This document shows positions 15,185 to 23,376 of a DNA stretch of 25,029 nucleotides, in pieces. The notes below the pieces were generated by a model. That model had not been told where the DNA came from. It made no database searches and saw nothing but the letters and a program-made list of their open reading frames with translations. The stretch comes from a virus. Positions within the stretch are counted from its first letter, which is position 1, and the number at the start of each line of letters is the position of its first letter. The translations under genes and the position numbers were made by a program. The stretch spans positions 1 to 25,029 of IMG/VR virus record IMGVR_UViG_3300010883_000428; one strand, 5' to 3'.

Positions 15185-17110
15185 ATGGTTATTGCTACAA
15201 GTGATATTCAGAGTTTTACAGTATCTACTTCTCTTCGAGGGGTATTTTCTGGAGATATAGGTGTAACCAACCAAAACAGGCAGTATACAGGAAGTTATAG
15301 ATACACTCCTGTAAGACTAAATTTAGCTTCCACTGCCACTACTACGGGTATTGGTAGCCCTGCTTGTTTCTCGGGTTCAACCACTATTCTTGGACTTGTA
15401 TCCGAGGTGGAAGATGTTCGAGACATTTCAAGTCTTGAGGCCAATTTGAAGTTTAGATCTTTCTTCGCAACCAGCTACAAAAAAGCCATCAATACTGAGT
15501 ACTTCATCTCAACTGCAAGCACCGTTCTTTCCTCTATTCTTGAGGGCTATGCAGGCATTCCTTCTGCCCTTGTAGATATCAGTTTAAGCCCCTCCAATAC
15601 TATTGTTGGAGTCGTCTCGGGGAACAATGTTCTTGAGGAATGCGTTAAAATAGCTCAAGCCAGTGAAGCCAATCTATTCGTAGATATTGGCGGAATTTTA
15701 AAGGTTAGAAATTGGAAGGACGCTTCTGACAGTATTGACGTAGTTATCCCTCCTGAGTCACTTAAGGGTGCTTCTATTTTACGAGGCACATCTGTTGGCC
15801 CTACTGTTATCGCAGTTAAAGGTCGGTACATATCTAACTTTGATGCCGGGGAGCAGTTTTATACAGTCAAGAATCCGGCTGATCAAACTAGTGCCGATCC
15901 TAATAAATCCGTTGCTAAGCAGGGAATGAAAGATGCATGTTCAAAAGTAGGGCTTGGACGCCCGCGACTGGACATGCTGATAAAAAAGCTTGCTGCCACT
16001 GCTGAAGACTTAGCTAACAGTGCTTTCCGTATTACCGAGACTACTACAGAGTGTCCTACTGTCGATTCTTCAAGTGGGGTTATTACTAATCGTCAGACTG
16101 TCGGAGGTAAATTTCATGGGATCAATATCATAGCGGATGCCCAGATGGAAGTTGTGTTATCCGATGACTGTGACGGTTACTTGGAACCCGGTGACTTTTC
16201 TTGGGAGTATGATGTAGTTGGGCAACGAAGAAAGCATACTGAAAAAGATGATCCAGGGATGCTACAGAGACCTGATTTAAGCAATCGTTTAAAGGCTTTA
16301 CGGTTAGCGGAAAATGCTGTACGTCAAGCAAGCGGAAGACCTGTTTCGCAACTAGGAACGTCGGTAGATGGCACACTCGATAATGTTCGCACAAGCGACG
16401 AGCGAGATGATCAGCGTATCGAGATGTTTGTTGTTGATGACGACCTAGTTGCGGAATTTGGTATAATTATTGAGCAGTTGGATAATCAGTACATCTCAGA
16501 TTATGAGACTCTATTTGATGTCGCAATAAGACGTTTCCAAGAATACAAAATGCAGCGAAATGTTTGGCAAGTAGAGGTAGCTTATCTTCCTTGCCTTAGT
16601 GTTAATGACGTAGTTCAATTTGTTACGCCGGATGGAAATGATACTGTAACTGGAGTGCTCAGCTCTATCAAGTTAAGTTATACTAGTGCCCCTGAAGTAC
16701 TTATGTCTTTAACAGTGGAGTCTTTTGAAGATATTGGAGCTACTGATTATACTTCAGGAAATATGCTTTTGTACCCTAACTTGGAGGCAATTAACGGAGT
16801 TGATTGGATTGGAAATAATGCAGTGCGAATGTTACGAGGGTACGTTGCACTTGATTCCGGAGCCCAGCTAAGTCAGAGTTTTGCTAACTTAGAAGTGGGA
16901 GCTGATTATACTTTTACACTAACGGCTACAGTGGACACAGCCGGTAGTTTTACAATGTCTATGGGATCGGGCTCTCAATTAGTTGGAAGTTCCGGAACCT
17001 TCTTTGTCACATTTACCGCAGGCAGTTCTACCGCTACCGCTTTGATTACAGGCGTAACCGGAGGCTGGTATATTACAAATATGATAGTAGTAAAGGAAGT
17101 TACAAAATGA
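15185..17110 (+). CDS. Tail hub / distal tail-like structural protein with C-terminal beta domain
   Basis: A 641-residue protein, ATG 15185 with GGAG at 15175-15178. The middle part (SILEGYAGIPSALVDISL, then NNVLEECVKIAQASEANLFV and GGILKVRNWKD) has the layout of phage tail hub proteins, where a collapsing-spiral domain reads out a short coordinate frame. Residues about 380-500 carry an alpha/beta part and a late QVEVAYLPCLSVNDVVQF strand set. Residues about 520-641 form a separate Gly/Ser/Thr-rich beta sandwich (VGADYTFTLTATVDTAGSF), as in carbohydrate-binding or adhesive tail domains. It is embedded between GT genes, apart from the other tail genes. The hub call is by pattern and not certain. 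Confidence 0.7.
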   Translation: MVIATSDIQSFTVSTSLRGVFSGDIGVTNQNRQYTGSYRYTPVRLNLASTATTTGIGSPACFSGSTTILGLVSEVEDVRDISSLEANLKFRSFFATSYKKAINTEYFISTASTVLSSILEGYAGIPSALVDISLSPSNTIVGVVSGNNVLEECVKIAQASEANLFVDIGGILKVRNWKDASDSIDVVIPPESLKGASILRGTSVGPTVIAVKGRYISNFDAGEQFYTVKNPADQTSADPNKSVAKQGMKDACSKVGLGRPRLDMLIKKLAATAEDLANSAFRITETTTECPTVDSSSGVITNRQTVGGKFHGINIIADAQMEVVLSDDCDGYLEPGDFSWEYDVVGQRRKHTEKDDPGMLQRPDLSNRLKALRLAENAVRQASGRPVSQLGTSVDGTLDNVRTSDERDDQRIEMFVVDDDLVAEFGIIIEQLDNQYISDYETLFDVAIRRFQEYKMQRNVWQVEVAYLPCLSVNDVVQFVTPDGNDTVTGVLSSIKLSYTSAPEVLMSLTVESFEDIGATDYTSGNMLLYPNLEAINGVDWIGNNAVRMLRGYVALDSGAQLSQSFANLEVGADYTFTLTATVDTAGSFTMSMGSGSQLVGSSGTFFVTFTAGSSTATALITGVTGGWYITNMIVVKEVTK

Positions 17111-18552
17111 TGGATTTGAATAGTTATTTAAGAGGAGCCATTGAAAGACAGATCATGGAGGATAAGTTTTTTCAGTACGTGCCTGCAAGAGATGATGCAC
17201 GCACACTCCGATTTTTACCCAGTGGAGAGCTTGAGAACGAAGACGAATTTGATAAGTGGACTCTATCTTTCCACGAGAGATTTAAGACTTTTCAAATCAA
17301 CTTATACAAAGACGGAGAAGCCTTGTTAAGTTGTTTGCTACAACCGGAGGGGATTTTAAAAGGAAGAGATCGTAAGGACGGATTCTGTTTATTGCGTCCT
17401 CCTGAGTTTTCATCTTCTCGTTGGAAGCTATTCTCACATCCGGTTAAATTTGCAGACAGCATTGTAATGGATGACCGGGAGAAGGAATTTAGGTACAAGG
17501 AACCTCTAGCTTCACAGAAAGATTGGTCTGCCCATGAATGGGATATCACTAAGAAGCTAGATCTTAGTATTCTCCCTGAGTCTCAGACGGCCATCGCTTT
17601 AGTAGGTTGTGACAGAGCCGAATACTTTGAAGAAGTAATTCAGTCCCTCTCACTTAATGAAGAAGCTCATCACCTACCTCTTTTTGTCTTCTTCGATCTA
17701 CCTCCCGATGAAGATAGAAATCTGATCGGAAAGCAAGCCGACCTTCTTTACCGTGCTTTCCCTCATGCCGTCGTTGTGCGGAGACCTGTTAACTTCGGTT
17801 GTGGGAGAAACCTCATAGATGTTAGACGGCAGCTTTTCGATAATGCGGGATACAAGAGAGTCTTCATGTTTGAAGACGATATGGTAGTCTCTTCTAACTA
17901 CATTAAAATGACGACTAAGTTGTTTGAGTGGGCCTCTCGAAAATACACAAACGTAGGGGCTGTACAAGGCTGGTCCTGGTGTTCCTTAAAAGGAGCGGAT
18001 AGAACAGCTTTACACTCTTCCGCCGAAGCCTGTTTTGACAACTGGTGGGGCTATCTCTTGTGCAAGGACGCATGGGATTCTATGAAAGAGGAGATGTATA
18101 AATATGAGAATTTATTCTTAGGTGGGTCGTATGCTGAGAGACCTCACGCCTCTATTCAGACTTGGCTTAAGTTGAAAAGTGAGAGGCCTTTGAGGGAAGT
18201 GGGGAAGAATCCTTATCGTCTATCTGAATATGAACGTATCAAAAGGTCGCAGTGGTTTAGTAATTCTGCTACAGGCCAAGATGCTGTTACCATGCGACTA
18301 TTTGATTTACACGGTTGGGTTCGGATGAGTACTTCCGTGAACAGAGGCAAGTATATTGGTAAGGATGGTATCCACATGACCTCTCAACGGTGGAAGCAGC
18401 ATGGTTATGAAGAACTTAGTTTTGAAGAAATACCCGATGATGCAACCCGATCCAAGTTTGATCTAAGAGCTAGTTTCACGGAGGGCACAAAAGAGACTAT
18501 TAAATCTGATGCTTCGGGACTTTTAAACGCCATGAAAATCCAAACTATCTAG
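17107..18552 (+). CDS. Glycosyltransferase-like protein (GT13/GNT-I-like core) with N-terminal extension
   Basis: A 481-residue protein whose ATG overlaps the tail hub stop as ATGA. Residues 1-155 form an extension of unknown fold. From about residue 160 a GT-A core follows: TAIALVGCDRAEYFEEVIQS, VVVRRPVNFGCGRNLIDVRR and VFMFEDDMVVSSNY (acidic motif at about 255). This order, with the EDD followed by a hydrophobic strand, resembles the GNT-I (GT13) type and related bacterial proteins. A GWSWCSLKG and WWGYLLCKDAW segment follows on the acceptor side. Being coupled in translation to a tail protein suggests that it may modify that protein or another virion protein. The acceptor is unknown. Confidence 0.8.
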   Translation: MMDLNSYLRGAIERQIMEDKFFQYVPARDDARTLRFLPSGELENEDEFDKWTLSFHERFKTFQINLYKDGEALLSCLLQPEGILKGRDRKDGFCLLRPPEFSSSRWKLFSHPVKFADSIVMDDREKEFRYKEPLASQKDWSAHEWDITKKLDLSILPESQTAIALVGCDRAEYFEEVIQSLSLNEEAHHLPLFVFFDLPPDEDRNLIGKQADLLYRAFPHAVVVRRPVNFGCGRNLIDVRRQLFDNAGYKRVFMFEDDMVVSSNYIKMTTKLFEWASRKYTNVGAVQGWSWCSLKGADRTALHSSAEACFDNWWGYLLCKDAWDSMKEEMYKYENLFLGGSYAERPHASIQTWLKLKSERPLREVGKNPYRLSEYERIKRSQWFSNSATGQDAVTMRLFDLHGWVRMSTSVNRGKYIGKDGIHMTSQRWKQHGYEELSFEEIPDDATRSKFDLRASFTEGTKETIKSDASGLLNAMKIQTI

Positions 18553-18563
18553 TTAGACGCCCC

Positions 18564-18592
18564 TTGCATATTTAGCCTATTTACGCTATAAT
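18564..18592 (+). promoter_or_regulatory. Sigma70-like promoter TTGCAT-N17-TATAAT for the replication module
   Basis: TTGCAT at 18564-18569 and TATAAT at 18587-18592 are separated by 17 bases. Initiation would be near 18599. It lies in the largest gap before the first replication gene (ATG 18627). It has the same spacing, the same -10 and nearly the same -35 as the promoter at 11084-11112, and the same overlap with a hairpin. Confidence 0.7.
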
Positions 18593-18626
18593 ATCTTCTA
18601 TGCCATAACGCATAGGAGATATTTTT
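18590..18626 (+). promoter_or_regulatory. 14-bp hairpin that overlaps the -10 box and buries the ribosome site
   Basis: AATATCTTCTATGC (18590-18603) pairs with GCATAGGAGATATT (18610-18623), loop CATAAC, one G-U pair, and a T run at 18622-18626. The right arm contains AGGAG (18614-18618), the ribosome site of ATG 18627. The left arm starts in the -10 box. Read-through RNA forms the full stem, which either terminates on the T run or hides the ribosome site. RNA started at about 18599 keeps only a 5-6 bp stem. Phage T4 gene e uses a comparable hairpin that late transcripts avoid. Confidence 0.7.
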
Positions 18627-19517
18627 ATGGATGAATCTTTATTTTTATTTCTTTTTTCGGAGCAAGGCAAAAATTGCTCAGCCGACGAATTCCGAGTGTA
18701 CGCTCTTCTTAGAGGGGATATCGTTCTAAACAAGACATTGCAAGTGAAGTTTTATAAGTCTAAGAATATGCTGGTTTCGGGGCTTTCAGTGCACACGCTT
18801 GCACAACACACCTCTCTAAATGAATTGGCCGTGAAAAGATGCTTGGATTCTTTATGCCGAAAAGAGTGGATTCAGAGTATCTCTTTTTCATCAGACTCCG
18901 ATGATCGAGGCTACCATTTGGGATCAATCGAGGATTTTGAAGCAAAGTGGTTTGTGATGACTTTAAAAGAGCCTGCAAAGAAAGTAGGGGCTCGTGCTAG
19001 TATCCTGAAGTTGGTCGCGGCAAAGAAGGAAAGACGAGAATCTTTAGCTCGAACTAGAAGTAAGCTGTCTGGGGAAGCCAAGAGAGCTTTAGCTAAGGCT
19101 CTTGTTTCCCCAGTTATGTCAGACGAGAAAGCTTCCGTCACTTTGTTCAAAGTCTTTATACAGAGTTATGGCAAGACTATGGGGCATTCATTTCCCATAC
19201 CCTCTTCCACAGTTGAGCAGAATAAATTCATGCGGAAGAACTTCGCTCTTTTAAATAGATACCTAGAGAGGTGTAATCACGATTTGGATTATGCTCTCGA
19301 TCTTATAAAGTTTGTTTTTGATGATTGGGACAAGATTAAAGATTATCTTTCCTGGGAGGGCAATCCTTCGGTAGGAATGTTTGGAACTGTGAAGCTAGTA
19401 AAATTATTTAGAACCTGGAAGAAATTTGGAATACCTACTAAGAGTGATCCAAAAGGAGTAGCCAAGAGATATGACGCATCCCTTTCCGAAAAAGACCCCG
19501 ACAAAGGCTTCATTTAA
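18627..19517 (+). CDS. Putative replication initiator with N-terminal winged helix
   Basis: This 296-residue protein is the first gene of the replication module, directly before a DnaC-like loader and a DnaB-like helicase. This is the place of lambda O or DnaD-like initiators in many phages. Residues about 15-100 (SADEFRVYALLRGDIV, then LSVHTLAQHTSLNELAVKRCLDSLCRKEWI and a beta wing) form a winged-helix DNA-binding domain. Residues about 120-165 are a basic helical linker, and about 170-270 a helical domain (NKFMRKNFALLNRYLERC). ATG 18627 follows AGGAG by 8 bases, and that site lies in the hairpin arm. It contains one 16-bp palindrome copy. Its last 47 bases overlap the next gene. Assignment to a named family is not certain. 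Confidence 0.7.
   Translation: MDESLFLFLFSEQGKNCSADEFRVYALLRGDIVLNKTLQVKFYKSKNMLVSGLSVHTLAQHTSLNELAVKRCLDSLCRKEWIQSISFSSDSDDRGYHLGSIEDFEAKWFVMTLKEPAKKVGARASILKLVAAKKERRESLARTRSKLSGEAKRALAKALVSPVMSDEKASVTLFKVFIQSYGKTMGHSFPIPSSTVEQNKFMRKNFALLNRYLERCNHDLDYALDLIKFVFDDWDKIKDYLSWEGNPSVGMFGTVKLVKLFRTWKKFGIPTKSDPKGVAKRYDASLSEKDPDKGFI
18789..18804 (+). promoter_or_regulatory. 16-bp palindromic site, copy 5 (GTGCACACGCTTGCAC), inside a gene
   Basis: It is identical to copy 2. It lies within the winged-helix gene about 160 bases after the start codon and about 190 bases after the predicted transcription start, in a codon register different from copy 3. The site could act as a roadblock for transcription entering the replication genes. 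Confidence 0.65.
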
Positions 19518-20076
19518 AGCTAAGGCTCTATTTGATTATGTAGGTCTTCCGGAGAAACATAGAAAGTGCCGGTTGAATAGTATCCCTCGAAAATGTCCTC
19601 ATCGACAAGACGTAGTAAAGTATGTCAATAATATTGTAGGGGAGATCGAGAAAGGTAGAGGACTTTTGTTGCATGGAGAGTATGGCACCGGGAAGTCTGG
19701 CTCGGCTGCAATTTGTTTGAAGGCAGCGTTGAGTCATGGGATGTTCGGGTATTGGTTGAATGCAAAACGATTACCTGATTATATCATAAACAAAGTTAGA
19801 TTCAATGAAGAAGAGACCATCTATGAGAGATGCCTAACGGTCCCTCTTTTAGTTATAGATGAATTTCAATTAAGAAAGACGATTGCTTTTACGGAGACTA
19901 GTGTAGAGGATTTAATTCGTCTTAGAGTTGATGCCTCCTTAGCCACCGTCATAACAACTAACACTTCTTTACGAGTTCTGAAAGACGATTATCCTGCACT
20001 TTATTCGATCTTGACAGAAGCCGTACTCCCTTTGAAAATTCAGGGACATAATTTTAGATTGAAGGGTTCAGAATGA
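19471..20076 (+). CDS. DnaC-like AAA+ helicase loader
   Basis: A 201-residue P-loop ATPase, the size and layout of phage helicase loaders of the DnaC/IstB group. Walker A is GEYGTGKS (69-76) and Walker B LLVIDEF (126-132) with D130 and E131. A later TTN segment (VITTNTSLRVL) fits the sensor 1 region of this group. The N-terminal 45 residues carry a Cys/His cluster (C33, C42, H44) that might bind zinc. It would open the DnaB-type ring and place it on DNA. ATG 19471 overlaps the previous gene by 47 bases and the stop overlaps the helicase start as ATGA, so the three are coupled. Confidence 0.9.
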   Translation: MTHPFPKKTPTKASFKAKALFDYVGLPEKHRKCRLNSIPRKCPHRQDVVKYVNNIVGEIEKGRGLLLHGEYGTGKSGSAAICLKAALSHGMFGYWLNAKRLPDYIINKVRFNEEETIYERCLTVPLLVIDEFQLRKTIAFTETSVEDLIRLRVDASLATVITTNTSLRVLKDDYPALYSILTEAVLPLKIQGHNFRLKGSE

Positions 20077-21323
20077 AGCTCGGCAAGATGCTTGTAGTAG
20101 CCTTATTAAGAGAGCAAAGTTTTGAAGAACTTAATAAAGCCCACATAAAAGAAGAGGACTTTTTCGCTGAGGGAGAGAAGGCGTACAAATGGGTTAAAGA
20201 GTATTTCGATGAAACTTCCGAATGGCCTTCCATAACTCTTGTAGAAGACTCAACAGGTATAGCTTTACCAACTGATCCCGTCCCGTTGAAATATGCGGTG
20301 GATCAGGTACGTAAGCGGGCTCTGTCTAAACGGCTTCACAAAGAGTTAAGTCGAAGTGCCTCCTTATTAGAGGCTCGTGATCCGGACGCAGCTTTGCTTC
20401 ACGTTAAAGAGATTTCTTCTGAGGAGTCTTCTTATGTGGCAACAGAGATTACAGATTATTCTAAACGTCGAGAAACCCGAGTTGAAATCTATGAGGAGTT
20501 AAAAGAGGCGGGAGGCTACCGGGGATTGAGTACTCCTTGGGAGTGTTTAAACAAACAAATTCAAGGCTGGGTGAACGGTAGTTTAAACGTATTGATAGGC
20601 CCCACCAATGCTGGAAAATCCTGGTACTCTTGTATAATTGCTAATCATGGTCAGGCTCAAGACGCACTGATTTTACTGGTTACTATGGAGATGGACGCAT
20701 ACCGAATTGAACGTAGGTTGGACGCAGTTAAATACAAATTACCTTTCATTGATTTACGAGACGGTTCCATAGATGCTCTGAGTTTAGAGACTTGGAAAAA
20801 GAAAGCTAAAGAAGAGGTCACTGTTGGGAACGTCTTAATTGCAGATAAGAAATTAGTTCAAACTGTATCAGATGTTGCTGCTTTATGCCGAAGCCATAAA
20901 CCTGATATGGTGGTTGTAGATGGGGGCTACCGTTTCAAGGGATCGGGTAAAAGTAATTGGGAACAAACTGTAGCCATAGTCAATGATTTACAATTGGCCG
21001 CTGAAGACTCGGGAGTTCCTTGGATTGTTACTACTCAGTATGGGGATTCCTCTGAGACCGGCAAGCCAGGAAAGAGTGAAAAGGGACTTCGAGCTTGGGG
21101 TGTAAGGTATGGTAAGGAGTGGGTTATTAATCCTGATGTAGCCATTGGAATTTATCAGAACGATGATCTTAGGATGATCAATCAATCACAGTTACAGATA
21201 TTCAAAATTCGTGAAGGGGCGGGAGCAGCACGATCAGACTTTCTCATTAAATGGGATATGGAGAATATGAATTTCATGGAAGTGTCAGAAGAAGATTTAG
21301 ACCGAATTGAAGTAGAATATTAG
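20073..21323 (+). CDS. DnaB-like replicative DNA helicase (RecA fold)
   Basis: A 416-residue protein. Residues 1-115 resemble the shortened N-terminal helical domain of DnaB. The RecA-type core begins near 150 with GLSTPWECLNKQIQGW, then Walker A GPTNAGKS (176-183), LLVTMEMD (201-208, catalytic Glu region) and Walker B MVVVDGG (279-285). The TTQYGDS segment (about 318-324) corresponds to motif H3, and the later QIFKIREGA to the H4 region. It unwinds DNA at the fork using ATP, loaded by the product of the preceding gene. It is shorter than bacterial DnaB (about 470), as is common in phages. Start ATG overlaps the loader stop. Confidence 0.9.
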   Translation: MKLGKMLVVALLREQSFEELNKAHIKEEDFFAEGEKAYKWVKEYFDETSEWPSITLVEDSTGIALPTDPVPLKYAVDQVRKRALSKRLHKELSRSASLLEARDPDAALLHVKEISSEESSYVATEITDYSKRRETRVEIYEELKEAGGYRGLSTPWECLNKQIQGWVNGSLNVLIGPTNAGKSWYSCIIANHGQAQDALILLVTMEMDAYRIERRLDAVKYKLPFIDLRDGSIDALSLETWKKKAKEEVTVGNVLIADKKLVQTVSDVAALCRSHKPDMVVVDGGYRFKGSGKSNWEQTVAIVNDLQLAAEDSGVPWIVTTQYGDSSETGKPGKSEKGLRAWGVRYGKEWVINPDVAIGIYQNDDLRMINQSQLQIFKIREGAGAARSDFLIKWDMENMNFMEVSEEDLDRIEVEY

Positions 21324-21335
21324 AAAGAGATTAAA

Positions 21336-21611
21336 ATGGCATTTATTGATGAACTACGAAGTAGCTTTAGAGCCGACCTAGAAAACCGGGTAAAGAAGGA
21401 TGTGGCAGACGCCCATCATTATTATGAGTCAAGGCTTATGCTTGCTATGAGGGAAGTTAATGAGGACGGACGGCCTTATTTGACAGTAGATGTTTCAGAC
21501 AAAAGCCCTGATTTTACTCATGCTTTAGTCACCTTATTGAAGAAAGAACAATTTTCAATACGAGAGAGTTATTCAATGAGCACCCTCATAAAGATAAAGA
21601 TTTCGTGGTAA
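21336..21611 (+). CDS. Small unknown protein in the replication module
   Basis: A 91-residue protein, ATG 21336 with AAAGAGA at 21324-21330, 12 bases after the helicase stop and 1 base before the next start. The first half is a charged helix (DELRSSFRADLENRVKKDV) and the second half alternates strands. No motif is recognised. Its tight place between helicase and the next gene is the main support that it is real. Confidence 0.7.
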   Translation: MAFIDELRSSFRADLENRVKKDVADAHHYYESRLMLAMREVNEDGRPYLTVDVSDKSPDFTHALVTLLKKEQFSIRESYSMSTLIKIKISW

Positions 21612-21612
21612 C

Positions 21613-22092
21613 ATGAATATTTATGCCTTGGACTATGATCCTAAGAAAGCTGCTGAGTATCATAACAATACTCACTGTAATTTAATGATACGAGATGTTG
21701 CCAAGATCTTGTGCACAGTTCGGTTTCTATTAACAGACGGGAGAAACATTCCTTATAAGCCTGTTAATTTACGACATGGTTGTGTACAGTGGGCAGCAAC
21801 TTCCCCCCAGAATTATCATTGGTTGGCTAGTTTGGGGACAGCTCTTATTGACGAGAGGATGTACCGATTTCAACGAGACGATAAGAGAGATTGGATTATT
21901 AAGGAATGTGCAGGTTTGAAGTTGGATGGGTTTGGAAAGAAAGGATTGACTCCTTTTTATATGGCTACTGGAAAAAATAGACTAGCCAAAGACTTTAAAT
22001 CTGCTATAATGGAGTATCGCTTATACTATCGTGAATCGCAACGCCATTTGGCTAAGTGGTCAAAACGGGGAAGCCCCTCTTGGTGGAGTTAA
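21613..22092 (+). CDS. Phage protein of a family sometimes annotated as pyrimidine-dimer DNA glycosylase
   Basis: A 159-residue protein. The start MNIYALDYDPKKAAEYHNNT, then a helix ending in ILCTVRFLL, HGCVQWAATSPQNYHWLASLG (about 56-76) and an ERMYRFQR segment follow a family I know from cyanophages and other phages (MNIFVLD-type start, HxCxxW and NYxWL motifs). Database entries often label it pyrimidine-dimer DNA glycosylase, although similarity to T4 DenV is not evident to me and a biochemical role is not secure. The usual His-rich segment after the first helix is altered here (NNTHCNLMI). It starts 1 base after the previous gene and sits among replication genes, so a DNA-linked role is plausible. 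Confidence 0.65.
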   Translation: MNIYALDYDPKKAAEYHNNTHCNLMIRDVAKILCTVRFLLTDGRNIPYKPVNLRHGCVQWAATSPQNYHWLASLGTALIDERMYRFQRDDKRDWIIKECAGLKLDGFGKKGLTPFYMATGKNRLAKDFKSAIMEYRLYYRESQRHLAKWSKRGSPSWWS

Positions 22093-22126
22093 TTGTTCGC
22101 CGGAGATTAACTTGATAGGAGTACTG

Positions 22127-22384
22127 ATGTCAGATGAAGAAATAGTGGGAGCTAAGATATTATCCGGGTTAGTGACCGCAGTGGCCGAGCGATTACACTT
22201 GGAAACTCAATATGTTCCGGAGGCCATCGCTAAGAACGAGGGTATGCTGGATGAGTCTGCTGAAGAGGTTACTAGGCTTTTTAACAAGATTATGACGAAG
22301 CATAAGGATCTAATGGATATCAACAGAGCCGCCCTGTATGATCTACTAGAATCTTATACCAAGCTAGTGAAATCCATACCGTGA
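22127..22384 (+). CDS. Small helical unknown protein
   Basis: An 85-residue helical acidic protein starting MSDEEIVGAKILSG. The start is ATG 22127 because AGGAG (22117-22121) lies 5 bases upstream. A longer reading from GTG 22031 would overlap the previous gene by 60 bases, has no ribosome site, and begins with an unlike-protein stretch. The stop TGA overlaps the primase GTG start (GTGA). No family is recognised. Size, helices and place beside the primase allow a replication accessory role, which is a guess. Confidence 0.75.
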   Translation: MSDEEIVGAKILSGLVTAVAERLHLETQYVPEAIAKNEGMLDESAEEVTRLFNKIMTKHKDLMDINRAALYDLLESYTKLVKSIP

Positions 22385-23373
22385 ATAGACGAGAGCTTCT
22401 CGAAATTCTGAAGATTCTAAAAGTTCCTTTGGAGGAGTGTAAGTGGCTATCTGAGGTACAGGTACAAATACCCTGTCCTTTGGCTCCCTGGTTCCATGAG
22501 AGCAAGCACGACTTCAATCCTTCAATGGGAATTAGGTTAGGGGACGCTAAAGCTTGGACAGTGTTTAGATGTTTTACTTGTGATGAAAGTGGGAAGCTTG
22601 CTCACTTAGTTGTCTCTTTGGCATCTCTGGATCACAGAGAGGATTTAAACGATCTAATAGAAAGTTTGTTTGAGTCGGACGCTCCGAGTTTAGCGGCTAG
22701 GTTTAAATCCTTAGATGAAGAGACTTCAAAATGGTTTTATGATATCGAAGATAAGTCAAAGGATACTTCTTATTCCTTGGCACGTTTTGAAGATTTACAT
22801 CTTAGCCGGAGGGCTTGCGAGTATTTGAAGGGACGAGGAATATCAGACGACATCGCAACACAGTTTGATTTAAGGCATGACCCTCATTTGAATCGAGTAG
22901 TATTTCCGGTTAGGTCTGAAAAGGGAGAGTTGCAGGGAGCAGTGGGAAGAACATTGTTAAATGAGGTTCCTCCTTATTATAACTATTTCTCTTTCCCCGC
23001 CTCGGAGACTTTGGGAGGTGCTGATCATATTGTAGGGAACCCTCGGATCTTATTAGTTGAAGGTTATTTTGATCTATTAAATTGTTGGCAGTGGGCACAA
23101 GAAATAGAGACAGATGTAGTTTGTTGTTGGAAGGCGACTCTATCAAAAAAACAAATTGAATTCTTAGCTTCTAAGGATGCAACTATCTATGTAGGATTTG
23201 ATCCAGGGAAGGCCGGGAGAACTGGTTGGAATAAAGCTTTGAAAGAACTTGAACCTTATACTACAAAATTGCAGAAAGTCGAAGTTCCCGAAGATTCCGA
23301 TATAGGCGAATTGACAAAAGCTACTTTTTTGGATATAATGGAGCAGGCTCAAAGAAGAGCACGAATTTTTTAA
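22381..23373 (+). CDS. DnaG-like primase (CHC2 zinc finger and TOPRIM)
   Basis: A 330-residue protein that makes RNA primers for the fork. GTG start 22381 overlaps the preceding stop. The N-terminal zinc-binding domain has C32, H39 or H43, and C64/C67 (FRCFTCDE) with the PSMGI segment typical of CHC2 fingers. Residues about 135-215 correspond to the RNA polymerase N-domain (YLKGRGISDDIATQF and VVFPVRSEKGELQGAVGRT). The TOPRIM domain has ILLVEGYFDLL (E227, D231) and VGFDPGKAGR (D274), with the usual DxD reduced to DPG, as in some phage primases. It lacks the DnaB-binding C-terminal domain of bacterial DnaG. A promoter for the next gene lies in its 3' end. Confidence 0.9.
   Translation: MNRRELLEILKILKVPLEECKWLSEVQVQIPCPLAPWFHESKHDFNPSMGIRLGDAKAWTVFRCFTCDESGKLAHLVVSLASLDHREDLNDLIESLFESDAPSLAARFKSLDEETSKWFYDIEDKSKDTSYSLARFEDLHLSRRACEYLKGRGISDDIATQFDLRHDPHLNRVVFPVRSEKGELQGAVGRTLLNEVPPYYNYFSFPASETLGGADHIVGNPRILLVEGYFDLLNCWQWAQEIETDVVCCWKATLSKKQIEFLASKDATIYVGFDPGKAGRTGWNKALKELEPYTTKLQKVEVPEDSDIGELTKATFLDIMEQAQRRARIF
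23311..23339 (+). promoter_or_regulatory. Perfect consensus sigma70 promoter TTGACA-N17-TATAAT
   Basis: TTGACA at 23311-23316 and TATAAT at 23334-23339 have a 17-base spacer, all inside the end of the primase gene. Initiation would be near 23346. The transcript would give a separate supply of the ssDNA-binding protein and downstream genes. A 16-bp palindrome lies about 30 bases after the predicted start. Confidence 0.75.
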
Positions 23374-23376
23374 TTA

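Noticed and set aside
22031-22126. Longer N-terminus of the small helical gene from GTG 22031
   Set aside because: It overlaps the previous gene by 60 bases and lacks a ribosome site. ATG 22127 has a strong AGGAG at good distance.
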